Source of the DNA: Paraphysomonas bandaiensis | Lineage: Eukaryota; Chrysophyceae | Reading direction: 5' to 3' | Length of the DNA: 64,000 nt | NCBI GenBank assembly: GCA_965644295.1 | Contig: CBFFRP010000218.1 | Span: forward strand, 62,001-126,000 | Part shown: one piece after another, positions 1 to 12,689 of the stretch | Layout: every line of letters starts with the position of its first letter | Numbering within the stretch: position 1 is the first letter of the stretch | Notes under the pieces: model-generated | What the model saw: the letters and a program-made list of their open reading frames with translations, nothing else | Told to the model about the DNA's origin: nothing | The model's database searches: none | Position numbers and translations under genes: made by a program

Positions 1-803
1 TCAGCTGCAGCATTGCAAGTATCTTCATCCCATGGACATGGAGGGTCCTGCGAACGAAGCCACTGCAGAACATCCAAGTGTCCATATCTAGCAGCAGCAT
101 AGCAAGTCTGGCTATCCCATGGACATGGAGGGTCCTGTGAACGAAGCCACTGCAGTACATCCAAGTGTCCACCTTCTACAGCAGCATAGCAAGTCCATTC
201 ATCCCAGGGACATGGAGGGCCCTGTGAACGAAGCCACTGCAGTACATCCAAGTGTCCACCTTCTACAGCAGCATAGCAAGTCCATTCATCCCAGGGACAT
301 GGAGGGCCCTGTGAACGAAGCCACTGCAGAACTTCCAAGTGTCCATCCTCAGCTGCAGCACGGCAAGTCCGTTCATTCCAGGGACATGGAGGGTCCTGTG
401 AACGAAGCCACTGCAATACCTTCAAATGTCCACCCCTAGCAGCACACTCTGTGGGCCAATATTTTCTTTTGCTACCCCATATGTGTATAGGGTCCCTTGT
501 GTCTGTATGTGTGCGTATATGGCTCATGAGATGTTTCAGCTGCTGTAGTCTGCCGTATAGTGCACATGCATTCACTAGATTCATATGTGGGCAGTCCATA
601 GCCAGAGCCCATGAGACCATTGAGTTGGTCATACAGTAGTGAGATGCATGTGACTCAAGTCTCTCTCTGCTCTTATCAGTGTAGACTATATCGTGAAGTC
701 TCTTACTAGTCATGACCACAGGAAGAAGAGCTGCGTGTGGGATCATCGAGATGATGATACGAAGAACATCATCATTAAGATCAGATAGAGTGATTTTATT
801 CAT
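1..803 (-). CDS. F-box-like ankyrin-repeat protein, 3' end outside window
   Basis: Translating the minus strand from the ATG at 803 gives an uninterrupted frame to base 1 (267 codons). An in-frame stop lies just upstream. Residues about 9-50 (beginning LNDDVLRIIISMIP, then TSKRLHD) resemble an F-box-type N terminus. From about residue 110 there are five near-identical 29-residue ankyrin units, each with GHLxVLQWLRSQ followed by PCPWDEWTC, matching an 87-bp DNA period. Ankyrin families of this type are common in protist and algal genomes and in giant viruses; if the F-box reading is right, the protein would be a substrate receptor for ubiquitin ligases, with ankyrins as the binding surface. 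Plus-strand frames at 119-439 and 451-639 are shadows. The gene is intronless over this length and divergent from the 1901 gene. The ankyrin identity is strong; the F-box is inferred from a short motif. Confidence 0.85.
   Translation of the reverse strand, partial: MNKITLSDLNDDVLRIIISMIPHAALLPVVMTSKRLHDIVYTDKSRERLESHASHYCMTNSMVSWALAMDCPHMNLVNACALYGRLQQLKHLMSHIRTHTDTRDPIHIWGSKRKYWPTECAARGGHLKVLQWLRSQDPPCPWNERTCRAAAEDGHLEVLQWLRSQGPPCPWDEWTCYAAVEGGHLDVLQWLRSQGPPCPWDEWTCYAAVEGGHLDVLQWLRSQDPPCPWDSQTCYAAARYGHLDVLQWLRSQDPPCPWDEDTCNAAA
8..446. repeat. 87-bp coding tandem repeat (ankyrin units)
   Basis: Five head-to-tail copies of an 87-bp unit, each carrying the motif GACATGGAGGG and the sequence CTGTGAACGAAGCCACTGCA on the plus strand. 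On the minus strand each unit encodes one 29-residue ankyrin repeat. The close DNA similarity suggests recent expansion or gene conversion. Confidence 0.9.
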
Positions 804-960
804 AGTTTATATGAGGCTGATAGAGTGGCAACGCAGAGATAATAATGAGATGAGTGTGATATACACTATACACAATACAGTACTCTGCTGGGCATGCATA
901 TATGCATATATGGGACAGACCACACAAAGAAATTTCCTCAACACAGACACAAACACCGTC

Positions 961-1015
961 ACGTACGTACGTACATACCTACCTACCTACCTACCTACAT
1001 ACATACATACATACA

Positions 1016-1048
<33 letters not shown>

Positions 1049-1673
1049 GTACATACATACATACATACATACATACATACATACATACATACATACATAC
1101 ATACATACATACATACATACATACATACATACATACATACATACATACATACATACATACATACATACATACATACATACATACATACATACATACATAC
1201 ATACATACATACATACATACATACATACATACATACATACGTACATATATACATACATACATACATACATACATACATACATACATACATACATACATAC
1301 ATACATACATACATACATACATACATACATACATACATACATACATACATACACATACATACACATACATACCTACCTACATACCTACATACATACCTAC
1401 ATACATACATACATACATACATACATACATACATACATACATACATACATACATACATACATACATACATACATACATACATACATACATACATACATAC
1501 ATACATACATACATACATACATACATACATACATACACACATGCATACATACATACATACATACATACATACATACATACATACATACATACATACATAC
1601 ATACATACATACATACATACATACATACATACATACATACATACATACATACATACATACATACATACATACA

Positions 1674-1707
<34 letters not shown>
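961..1707. repeat. (TACA)n microsatellite, about 740 bp
   Basis: Almost pure TACA tetranucleotide repeat with a few interruptions (TACC near 975-995 and 1370-1400, ACATATATGT near 1045, CACACATGCA near 1540). Because four is not a multiple of three, several frames stay open on both strands and give meaningless Tyr-Ile-His-Thr or Met-Tyr-Val-Cys ORFs. It lies between the divergent gene starts at 803 (minus) and 1901 (plus). Confidence 0.97.
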
Positions 1708-1709
<2 letters not shown>

Positions 1710-1900
1710 TACTGACCAATGAAACACCTGTGAAAACATTTGATTAGCTAATTAGGATAGATATGGCTTCTTCACCTATACATACATTCATATATATATA
1801 TATTACTATCAGGTCATCAATACACACTCTCCCTATATAGAAGTAACCAACATAATCATCATTCAATTCACAACTATTTCATTTTCTTTCAAAATTTACA

Positions 1901-4900
1901 ATGTTTTCATCAACAAAAAAAAATAAAATCAATTTATTGGATCGTATTACACTGAAACATGATACAGTCTCCGATATCAGTTCAGATATTTCATATAATA
2001 GTCATGATTCATATAATACTTCAAGTGACTCTATAAGATATCATGAAAGTGAAAATGAATCTAATTATAGTCAATATTCTTATGAAGTATGTCCATATGT
2101 GTCCCTTAAAGATACTACTTTAAAATCAATTGGTGAAAATATACAAAATATTGAAAAAAAAATTGAAATGATTACACAAAATTCATTAAATGATTTTATA
2201 AAAACTCAAAAACCCCTACAATTAAAGAAATTAAAGGATATTAATCTAAAAATTGAGAGTTTAAGACATCAAATAGTCTCCGAGAGACATATGGGTATGT
2301 CCCACATCCGTGAGATTGAAGGATTCATTAATCAACTAGAATATAATGCAAATAAGATTCAAGGAAACTTATTATTTCCATATTCAAAGTATGTTTATGG
2401 TAAAGATGGAACATATATTGCATTTAATGATTATTGGATTGAACAGATGGTTGCATGTATTGATATGCATATGATGCATGCATCAACTGATACACTACCA
2501 ACTATACATGCTTTATTATATGGATCATATGAGAATAAAAATACTGGAATATCATTAAAAATACGTTTAAAACAATTTAAATTAACTTCAGATACATCAA
2601 ATTTTCCATCTATCTCATTGGATACATTTGATTTGACTGTGGTAATACGTGTATCTACAACCATGCAATATAATACTCATCATGAACAATATTCATCTAC
2701 AAAAAGACGTCCTGCTGTATATTCTGTGGATGATGATTGTAAATGGGAAATTTTACCGGATGGTTTGGATATATCAGTGCTCTCGTTCAAAGGTCCATTA
2801 GGAATCGGTCGAAGTGTGATGAGTATCCTTGTATCCTTTATAACTCCTCTTATTCGATCAGCGGTACGGTTGTAATAGAGTATAGCACTATATCTGTATT
2901 GTATATATGACTAGCAAATGCACATATTTCATGTAACTGTATATGTGGTGCTGATGGTGTACACAGTTATTAGGCATAATTCCAAGGGAAATAGGGTTGG
3001 CACTATCAGCACCGGACCCGTGCATGGCCCATTGCACTGGAAGCTTTGAACTGGTCGGTACCAGCATCAGCGGGTTGTCAGAAAAGCTTGTAGACAGCGA
3101 GGTAACACAGCAGGCGATAGGGTGTAGCTCGACCCAGTTACAGGCATTCCGGTTCATGCAAAAAAGTATTAATTGTCCGAAACGCATTAAAACTATGGAT
3201 GATGTGTTAAGATACATCGCTCTCTACAGGTGAAACTACACGAATACTGTACCGAAAATTAGAAAAATTCTCTGAGGAATGCATGATAAGCTGTGTACAT
3301 TTTTGTTTTTTGCATGACTGCAAATTATTTTGATGTCTTAACGTCTGCTGTTTTATAAATAGGCATGACACTGACGGCACGTGGAAAGTTCTATGCGATA
3401 TGTGGAATAGTGCAATAAAGATGTACCACGAAATCATGAGAAAACGTTCTTCCCACCCATTACCGGATATGATTATGTTTGATGACCTCATTCAGTATGC
3501 CGAAACGCTTTCGCTTAAGACAGTACAGTTGAACATCCAGCTGAAAGAACTTAGCGGTCGCTTGTCAGTAAAGAAGTGTGTGATGTGTGCAGAGAAGTGG
3601 TTGTACAGGGTGGTAGAGGCGGAAGCTGATGACAGTGTAAATAAGGGAATTTTGACTGCTGATGAGAAGCAGAATTACGTCGAAACTAGCCGTGAGAAAC
3701 TTCAAGCAGAACACAAAGAGAGGGTGCTACTAATGCACGTTTTATGTGACCATATTTCAAGCACTTCTAATGATATATATCTTCACATACACTCAGGCTC
3801 CGACAGCGATATTACGCTTTCCTTAGAGAAATGTAGTGTGTACTTGCCATTATCAGCTGTATCTTTGTACCCTTTTAATCCACTGTCGCCTGTGATATCT
3901 CCCCTTACTAGCTGGTTGATGGGGGTTCATACTGTAACCCCTACAGAAGCTGTACATGTCACCAGTGGGGAAAATACTGAAGAGTTAATAGTGAAGGTAT
4001 ATAGTCATATTATATAATTTCTTATGTATATTTTGGTGAATTTACACGTATGATATAGAGTATTTATCTTTTAGTTTGTATTTATGACTGAAACTTCTCC
4101 AAAAGGTAATTTCGAGCAAGGCATCGTGTCGAACGAAAACTGCGGAAGAGGTCACTGCGAATGAAGATTCTCTTGGTCCATCGATGTCCATTGAAGAGGG
4201 TGATTTGGAGGTAAATAAGAGACCCAATATTGCTGAGGATATGGGTGAGTGTATCTATTCCGCTTCCGTTCGTGGATGGAGTAGTCGACTTATAATTCCG
4301 GATCAAGGAGGAGTTATGTGCAGAATGGAATGCGACGAAAATCACGGCACAGTGCAAGCGGACGATGACGAGTCACCATATACAGTATGTTATCCATCCG
4401 ATTAAGCCGTGTTGTTATATGACCGCTTATTTGTCTGCATCAGGTATTATCTGGTCTGACTACATCTCGCCCTCTAATCAGTGCGCTTGTGAGATCTCTC
4501 AATCCTGTGCATTTGAATCAAGGCTCTATGACGATTCCATATACCATTGCAGGATCACCTGTTCGCCTTGTCATGTCAGACTCTTTCTTGCTTAAAGTCG
4601 ACCTGGACACTGCATATGTTACATGTAATGTCCCTTTAAGTATCTCATTTTTAGAAGAGTTTGTCCGGGATCCAGCGAGTCAACAATATTTAGGTATATC
4701 TCTGGAAGTCAGCACCGTTGAGGCAGTTTCCAGCGTTCTTGACACAGTCAAAAGTTATGCTCTGACGAAAGGATGTGATATTTCTTCGGCAATTCGATTT
4801 GGCGCACATACTTCCAGTAGCGGGAATTGTGGGAGGGATTTAATATTAGAATTTGACACTCCTGCATACGATCCTAATGCAAACGGGGATGAGAGTACGT

Positions 4901-5034
4901 CTCACTCTGCATTCAATTATAGGTGCGTTTCGGGCAATGCCCACTACCATGCGCTGAGTGTCGCAGCTTCTGCTAGCTTGCCAGGACTGTATCGTGATAT
5001 AGTAAGGATTATGTCTCTCGGAGGAAACGTGTAG
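1901..5034 (+). CDS. Conserved-looking protein of unknown family, 5 exons
   Basis: Exons 1901-2863, 2967-3229, 3363-3996, 4106-4384 and 4444-5034 join in phase through GT-AG introns to give 909 residues. Splicing removes the apparent stop after exon 1: the acceptor CAG at 2964-2966 restores the frame and reads RSA-LLGIIPREIGLALSAP across the junction. The N-terminal ~70 residues are Ser/Asn/Asp-rich and look disordered; residues ~75-150 are helical or coiled-coil. The middle has a FKGPLGIGRS motif followed by a hydrophobic ISFITPLIRSA-like segment. The start is the first ATG after an AT-rich leader. I do not recognise the family. The hydrophobic middle could suit a lipid-binding or membrane-associated protein, but this is weak. 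The 5' exon is much more AT-rich in codon use than the 3' exons. Confidence 0.85.
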
Positions 5035-7442
5035 ATATCTGCTTTGCTATATAAATAGTTAGTTTGATAAAAGTGTTGTGTATTGTATATTATTAAAGTA
5101 AGGCTATATTCCGTTCAGCAATGGTTGAAACTTCATTCAAGTCTTCAGCATCTGTTTGAAAACATTTTTTTTAATATACACATTCTTCAGTGTAAATTGA
5201 GCTAGTGCATGAAAGGAAATCAATGGCCAATGTTTAGAACACCGTAGAGTTGGAGATATCACTGAAATTATCCTTGTACTACGTACAACTTGAACTTGCT
5301 TTGTTTCAAACAATGTACTTCCGAAAGAGAATCCTCATTATTAAGGGAAATATTATATATTCAACCTAGTCTAATAGGATGATTTACCTAGTCACACTAA
5401 TTTCGGTATAGAATCCTAGTCAAAGTAATAGATAATTCAATATATTTATTCAATAATTGATGGCTAGGTGAGTACCATAAACACCTAGTCAACCCAGCTA
5501 TTGTAAACTAAAACTTAGCTCTATCACTTTTATTAAGTACCAAGATGCAACCACGTTTGCTCTATCACTCAAAGCAAACGCAGTGAGCAAGCAGCATGTT
5601 GATACCTGACATTTGCTGACGGATGCTTGACTTCAGCAGGTAGCCCAATACCCCGGATGTCTGTTTATTCGTCAAGGCCCAATGACTTCTACACAGGTGA
5701 ACTTATATTAGTGTCCTTTGTATCACACAAGCATTCGGCTATGAGGGGGCAGAAGTTATCTGCTGTCTATGTATGCGGCTCATGTTAGTTTTCCAGAGAG
5801 TATCTCTCCGGCACTTATCCATCAGAACAACTCAGAACACCACGAAAAGGGGCGAGTCCAACTTTGTTGAGAGTATAGCTGAAAATATGAAATATTTATG
5901 GATAGATTTTACTAGGTTTTTACAATATTTTTGGTGTGACCAGGAAAACACACAATACACCATATTCACTTTATCCGATATTAGATACCGATTATTAGTC
6001 TGTAATCTAAACACTTAGAGCCTCATATCTGGTAAACATCTCTTTTATGCTCACCAGTCAATCCCGCAATCATAAATATCTTATATAGTCATGCATTATT
6101 AACTAAGTTTTATTTTGTAACTTAATTAACTAGAACACTATTGGTCAAACGTCATTGTAAGCGCCATTACATCATCTTGATATGAGACCCTTCGTCCTGG
6201 TTTACTGGAGCAAAAGTTCCTTACAATTCTGGTCCAATTATTTGTACTATTTCTCCCTCCTTGCATCATTCTTGTAGATGTAGCTTGATGAGCTCCATTA
6301 GCTCACTTCCTCTGCGAATTATAATCATCTCATGAAGCAATATCCACTATCCAACTGTAGCCATATTTGGACGATGAAATAAATTGAGTAACCAAACTTA
6401 AATTTACACAATAATTAATCAGTAAATTGCAATCAACATCTCTTCTTATTCTCTATTAAATCTTCTGTACGTTGGCTATAGGCCTCGATGGAATTAGCAA
6501 CACCGACCAAGGAATGTTACTGTGCTAGAGATCGATAATGATATCATGATATGTGTTAGTATCATGTAATGAGCACAGTATGATCTCATCTATGCACTAC
6601 TATAGCGTTGCTACTGATTAGATGGGCATACATATGATACATATCCCATCTGTTGCAATCTTATTGGCTTGAATGACAAAGCAATGCATGTCTTTGAGTG
6701 TAATGGCTTTTATGATAGAGCATTAAGATTATTAGTATGGATAAACATCATGCCTTTGCAATGTAACCATGCAATGGATCATTGTCCCATTGCATATGAT
6801 CTACGACTATAGAGAGAGTGAAAAGGGACAGAGGCACCTCAGTGGTGGACAAAAATGTAGAAAAGCGGGAATTTTGGGAATTATATTCAAAGGATTCCTA
6901 AGATTTTGCAAATGCTATATAGAAAATATGATATTTTTGCGAATGATATTTAAAAAACCCACAATATCCTACAAAGTATGTTATTGTGTGAGATCGGTAG
7001 GACAAAAAAGTGGGGGATAAGTGAAAACCTGGGAAATTTGCTGGATTTTCGAAATACAATGGAAAATTATCCTGAAACACATGTTTGTTGGTCATAAAAA
7101 AATAAAAAATATAACTAAAAAACCCTGTTTTTTACATGATGTTACTTATAGCTGTACACTGCTGTACATAGCAGCAGTATGTTTCTCCTACCCCATTTCT
7201 CCACCGCACATACATACTGCTCAATATACAGCGTATATACACTCCTCTACTGCTGTACCCACCGCACATATATATATACATACATACATTCATGTACAGA
7301 ACACACGCTACATACATACACATACACACATACACACTCACACATACACATACATATACAGCAATCCAAATACACCCACCATTACACATACATACATACA
7401 TACTCACACAATCTATTAACTCCCCCTCCCTCTCCCTCCAAG
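5035..7442. other. Intergenic, AT-rich, with one R1 repeat copy
   Basis: No convincing coding frame. It holds an R1 copy at about 5518-5880 and long AT-rich stretches. Close to the next start there are TACA/TATA-rich tracts (7258-7410) that probably belong to the promoter or leader of the 7443 gene. Short frames here lack splice-compatible extensions. Confidence 0.6.
5518..5880 (-). repeat. R1 dispersed repeat copy
   Basis: Shares long blocks with the copies at 13.2, 41.0 and 56.6 kb: a GCTCTATCACTCAAAGCAAA block, a TTGACTTCAGCAGG block, TTATATTAGTGTCC, GTATGCGGCTCA and finally CAGAACACCACGAAAAGG followed by CCAACTTTGTTGAGAG. Orientation is opposite to the 56.6-kb copy. No coding function is visible. 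Confidence 0.8.
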
Positions 7443-10400
7443 ATGTTATCAGAGATTGTAACCAACCCATCAGTTTCTCTGATGAATACAAATAAAAAAA
7501 AGAAAAGAAGAACAAAGAAAAAAAATAAAACTGTTTCATTGAATCCAACTAACGATCAGAGTGATCATGATGACAGTGATATTGATGACTTTGATGTCTT
7601 GAATGGAAGTGAAACATATGAGAAAGAATCAAAGATGTCAATGAATGTAACTTTAGCAGTATATGCAGGGAATCAAATGGGTGAGTGAGATGGAGATGTG
7701 TGTATATGTGTATGTATATATGCGTGTGTGTCTGTATGTGTCTATGTGTGTATATGTGTATGTATATGGATGGAGATATGTGTGTATATGTGTATATAAG
7801 TGTGTGTCTGTATGTGTATATGTATATGTATATGCGTGTATGTATATAGGTAGATATATAGTGTATAGATATATGTATATACGTCTATATGTATAGATAT
7901 GGAGATGCGTGTATATATGTATTGATACATACGTGCAAAGATAGATATGTGTGCAGAAGTATCATTCATGTGGACCCTTACATGTGTACATGTCAGACGA
8001 CCCCGTCTCTCTCACTATTCAGGAGGTACTGAAGAGAGGCACATACAGTCGTGACACTGTGGCTGCATGTGTAAACAAGATGTGGGATGCCGGGTTGAAG
8101 TATGATGATCCTGATAGTGTACTTGAAGAGTTACATAAAGAGGTATACACTGTATTAACATAAGTATATTTTTACTAATGTATATTTGCATCGTTAATAG
8201 GAAGAGAATAGTAGTATGGATGACTTGTTAGAAGACTATACGAGACCTGCAACTGCAGCTGATGTTGCTGCATTCTCCAAGGCTCAGCGAGCATCTACTG
8301 CTGCCAATGCAGCTTCTGAAACTGTCCAACCTACGTCACAGGCTCACATTGACCCACCTAGTAACCCTTCACCAGAGGTTACACCGAAAGCCCCAACTCC
8401 ATCTCCCCCGAAAACTGTAAACAAGACACCTCCTCAAGTCGAGCAGTCTTTATCAGCGAAGTTGGAACAGGCAGCATGCCACCAGAGCCTACTAGATGCC
8501 CTTATCGCTCTAGAATCGTGGGCTTCGCTGATGACCACGAATGCTCCCAGCATGTTCTTTGATTGTCAGGCTTTAGAATGCATTATCCAGCGACTGTTAG
8601 ATTCACCAGACCTGATACACAAACAGGAGATTCAAGATGTACTGGTGAAATTGTTGTCTAAAGTCTTACTTCCTTCTGAGCCATGCGATGGAAAATATTT
8701 GGATGTGATACGTGGAGTTGTGGGCGCCGTCCAAAGAGTAGCCCAGCAGGTGAATATAAAGATTAGTACTTTCAGCTGCCGTATGATATACATGAAAGTA
8801 AATATACTACATCTACTTATTTCGTTGTGGTGTGTGTAGGTGTCATCGGCATCTGCGCTACGTATTCCATCCAGCACAGCGCCACTTCCTATCCCGATAT
8901 CTCCAGTGACCACCCGTCTTTGCACTTCAATTAGACGTCTTCATATTGTTCTCTCTAAACACCGCATAAAAAACTCCGGTTTTACGTCAACAGAAACTCT
9001 GGACTCCCAGCTTAAGGACATTGTTAGAGAAATAGAGACAGTAAGAAGCAAGAAGAAAGATATAAAGTGTATTTTTGAACTGAGAGAGGTTGAACATGAG
9101 GCTACTCAGCTTCTGCTGAAGGTGAGCTTATCGTGGGCAGAACCTTGTACATTGCTCAAAGCATACAGTGCTGTATATATTTTATGTATTGTTATGCTGC
9201 CTTTCGGGTTCAGAGTATGGTGTGCATTCGGAATGTGTGGTAATGTGTCTGATTATTTCCGTATGTTTATTAGAAACATGAGGCCGTATCCCGCCAACAA
9301 GCCTCTAAGCCAGCCTCCGTTTCTCCCGCTGAAGTTCCCTCATATATCACTAGCACCACCGCCACTGAGAATATGTCCCTCGAAGGGGATATTTTGGCTG
9401 CCACGGGCGTCACCCGATCTCAGATTGATAGCGTAAAGATTCAGGCGTCCAACACGAAGAGCCATTTTGAGCAACTGTACCAAGACCACGAGCAGAGGCT
9501 TCTGCCTTACAAAACTGAAATCTCTATTTGTAATGATCGCTGTATGGATCTGCAGCAACAGCGTGCGTATTTACTGCAACAATTGCACCAGGTCGATACT
9601 GAACTAAAGGCCACTGAAAAAAGATCTTCTGCGGCTCAGCAGAAGATAAATGAGATGCAGAAAACTCACGACGACCTTATAGGTAAGTTATTTTCTTAAA
9701 ATACATCGTGTATATTTCCTATACATCTTCGTATTTTTTCATTATTTTGATTTCTTAGGCACTATGAACTCATCTCATTCTCACATTGTGTCCACCCTAA
9801 ACAAAGATACCCAGTTAAGCCGTTTGTTGCAATCAGTGGGTGAAGTAGACACCTCATTGGTCACTCTGGCTTCAATAGTTACCTCAAGCACAGTTTCTTC
9901 CGGTACATCTACGAACCAAGCAGATGTTGATACTTCGAATGATTCGGTGATACGTCGCTTCAATTCCTACGCTTCATCTGAAAAGGATTGCGTCGAATTC
10001 CTAAGCAAGAGAATAGATCTCTTGGAGAATAAAGTCAAGCACTTACATAGAGAGATATCGGAATATAAGAATCTTGGCATGCAGGTAAATATTCTTATTT
10101 CCACGTGTATATACACTTTTCGTAGATTCCCATGTATTCAAGAGCATATTACATTTGTCTTTTTAACGTACCTGATATGTTTCAGAGTCTGGCGGCAGAT
10201 ATTTCTCAGAGCATCGATAAGCTTCAACAGAACATGGCGGAGGATAGAGATGCACTCAAGTCGATCCAGGAGTCCTTCTGTTCAACTATTCGTTCAATTG
10301 AGAACGTTCTTGGAAAAGGTATAACACAACGTAATAACTCAGTACTAGATGTCATGGCATTAAACATGCAAGCATATAGTGTTATAATATACGTATGGCT

Positions 10401-11229
10401 GAACGTTTACGTGCGTATAGTAGTGCTACATCTAACAGTTACATATGTGTAGATTTTTCTTCAGTGGATCTTTCTTCTATTCATTCAATTGGCAAAGCCC
10501 TTTCTTCATGCGGGTTGTCGCTTAGCGATAACTTATCTAGATTAATGACTGCCCAAATCAAGTCTCAAGACACTGAAAGCACAGGAAATTGTAGCTCGGA
10601 AAAGGTATGCAGATAAATGTATATTTCTTTCATATTGTGAAGTAGTTTATTTTTAGACAACCCAATCGTCATCCTCAAATTCTAGTCGAGTCGCTGCTGC
10701 GAACGCAACTTCAGCTGCTGCAGCTTCGGTATCTCCTACAGAAGCTCCGCTACCCCCAAGATCTAAAAGCAAACCTACGAAGACTAGCGAAAAGCCTAAA
10801 TCAGTCACAGCTGCAAATGTACGTCATGTGACTCCTGAGAGGTCAATTCCAGCTGATAAGACCCATACTGGGACCACACCGCCTCCAGGTAATATGCTGT
10901 GTTGATATATTATTGTTGGAGAAGTATTGTTATGTTTCTTGTATAGGGCTCACTAAAGGTTCACCAAAAAGTACCTGGGCAGGATGGGGCAAGCCACGGG
11001 GAACCGACTCCTCTGTTCCGGACTCCCTGGTTCGCATACAGGTAGTGCTGCGGGTTAGTACTCCACGTTTTTCATTTGTACTCCGCTGTAGGCCGAACAG
11101 AAGGAAGCCAACAAAACTGCTCTAGCCAATGAACAAAAGTCCATTCCCACTCCGGATGTACAAGCACAAGAGGAACCAATTTCGGCCCAAGACGATGACG
11201 AACTTGAAGACGGTGAAATAAGAGAGTAA
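7443..11229 (+). CDS. UBA-like, coiled-coil protein of unknown family, 11 exons
   Basis: Exons 7443-7680, 7997-8142, 8201-8749, 8840-9121, 9274-9682, 9759-10084, 10186-10318, 10453-10604, 10657-10888, 10947-11041 and 11092-11229 all join in phase, giving 899 residues. The N terminus is basic (KKKKRRTKKKNK) then acidic. Residues about 80-128 (SLTIQEVLKRGTYSRDTV, then MWDAGL.YDDPDSVLEEL) resemble a three-helix UBA-type domain, which would bind ubiquitin or a helical partner. An Ala/Pro/Ser-rich linker follows, then a helical region and coiled coils, a Gly/Trp motif (STWAGWGKPRG), and an acidic tail ending LEDGEIRE. Such tails are frequent in RNA-processing factors, but no family is recognised. 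Intron 1 is a TGTATA-rich repeat and its acceptor is fixed by phase, not by the nearest CAG. Confidence 0.85.
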
Positions 11230-12110
11230 GGAGTCGTAGGAACATGCCATGATTTTATTGGTAGTGCGATGAATTTCTAGCTGGAAATATAGCCTTCGTT
11301 GTTGACAGTAGTTTGTACGATGGTATTGTTATCGTCTAATTCAACGAAGTTACTTTCAAGTATTCCATTCAATATAAGCTAGCTGTTGCACTGTTGTTTA
11401 TAACATTAGCGAAATCAATTTAGCGTCAGGGAATGTTTTATAATGCCATGCAACCATTGGAATGAGACATTTTCGATAAATATGTATGGTAGTTGAAGGT
11501 ACAATTGAATTCAGCTAATTGGAGGTATGTATAATAAATACTAATGCAATGTTCAAAGTACATTACACACGTTACGTTAAACAAACTCGAGAAATACGAA
11601 AATAATACTAGCTTGAGAATATCACTCTTTTCGCGGCCAAAACATGTATTAACGATAAATAAATATAGCGTAATTATTAGTTGTTTCACAGCCATACAAA
11701 AACAGTATCAATATTTGACCTTTATATGAACAAAATTAATATGTGACTATATCTTTAATTGCAATTTGCTATATTAATTAATTCACTATCACTAACTAGT
11801 AGAAATGATGTAATTTCCAGGAGATGCGTATCAAGTCATTGTCAAGTATTGATATTACAATAGTTGAAATTGGGGCAGCAAATCACAATTGACTCCAGCT
11901 TCACAATTAATTTAATTTCAATTAATTGATCAAGAAATATCACCATTTTGACACACTGTCAAGTTGGTATACAAGACACCCCCATCTCCCCTCCCTTCGT
12001 CTCTGATACCTTGCCGTCATCTTCCTTCCACACACACTCTATGCCTCAGCCTGTACCCCCCTGCACCAACACAGACACTAACAAGGGCAGCTGAGGACGT
12101 CCGAGTGTCT
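11230..12110. other. AT-rich intergenic stretch
   Basis: No supported coding frame, RNA gene or repeat unit is visible. Frames at 11438-11695 and 11544-11729 are short, overlap on opposite strands and show no plausible protein character. Base composition changes to CT-rich near 11970. Confidence 0.5.
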
Positions 12111-12126
12111 CCTCCAGACCATCATC

Positions 12127-12475
12127 ATGATCATCTCGTGCATAGGTCTATCAGCGTACCCGACCTTAACAGACCTAGTTCTGTTGCGCAGTCCCGCTCT
12201 CCTCAATCAGATGTGGCCTCTTTTGCACCATCTCACTCCCTCTCTCGACTCCCTGTTGCTGGACACCCCGGATGACCTTCATATCCCACTCCTGTCCAGC
12301 TATACACTCTCTTGCATGTGCTCTCTACCGCTGGCTAAGACAGCAAAAGAGTCGATTTCGATACTTCTTCACAGTAGGCCATTACCTTTTGCAAGACCTT
12401 CATCCCATACCTCCGAGCCACTTGGCACAATGCCTAAAGGAAGGCCACCAGATCGCCAATCTCAGCAGGGTATAG
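12127..12475 (+). pseudogene. Possible gene fragment read in two frames
   Basis: This GC-richer island carries protein-like sequence in two overlapping plus frames: a Leu-rich helical frame (12127 onward, with LLRSPALLNQMWPLL and LLLDTPDDLHIPLL) and, from about 12320, another frame with CALYRWLRQQKSRFRYFF and HYLLQDLHPIPPSHLAQCL. The two could be one protein separated by a frameshift, or two overlapping exons. No family is recognised and no splice signals clearly join it to anything. It could also be chance in a GC-rich island. Confidence 0.3.
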
Positions 12476-12689
12476 TACTGTTTCCCCTGGTTGCCGTGAG
12501 GTACATAAGGCAGTTCCCGATGCAAATTGCACACAATGTATGTGTAGTCTTAAGCATTCCAGTGTTGTAGTAGTAGACTTAGATCACTGCTTTCACTTGT
12601 CATGCTGTACGTTGCACAACGTGTCCCTTACATACATACACATCTATCATATAGCGCCGGTGAGTCCTAGGGCACACGACAATGGTGAA

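Noticed and set aside
119-439. Plus-strand 106-aa repeat ORF (DMEGPVNEATA units)
   Set aside because: The antisense frame encodes canonical ankyrin repeats and continues for 267 codons; the plus frame is its shadow.
712-1747. Long Tyr-Ile-His-Thr and Met-Tyr-Val-Cys ORFs
   Set aside because: Products of the TACA microsatellite, open in several frames on both strands.
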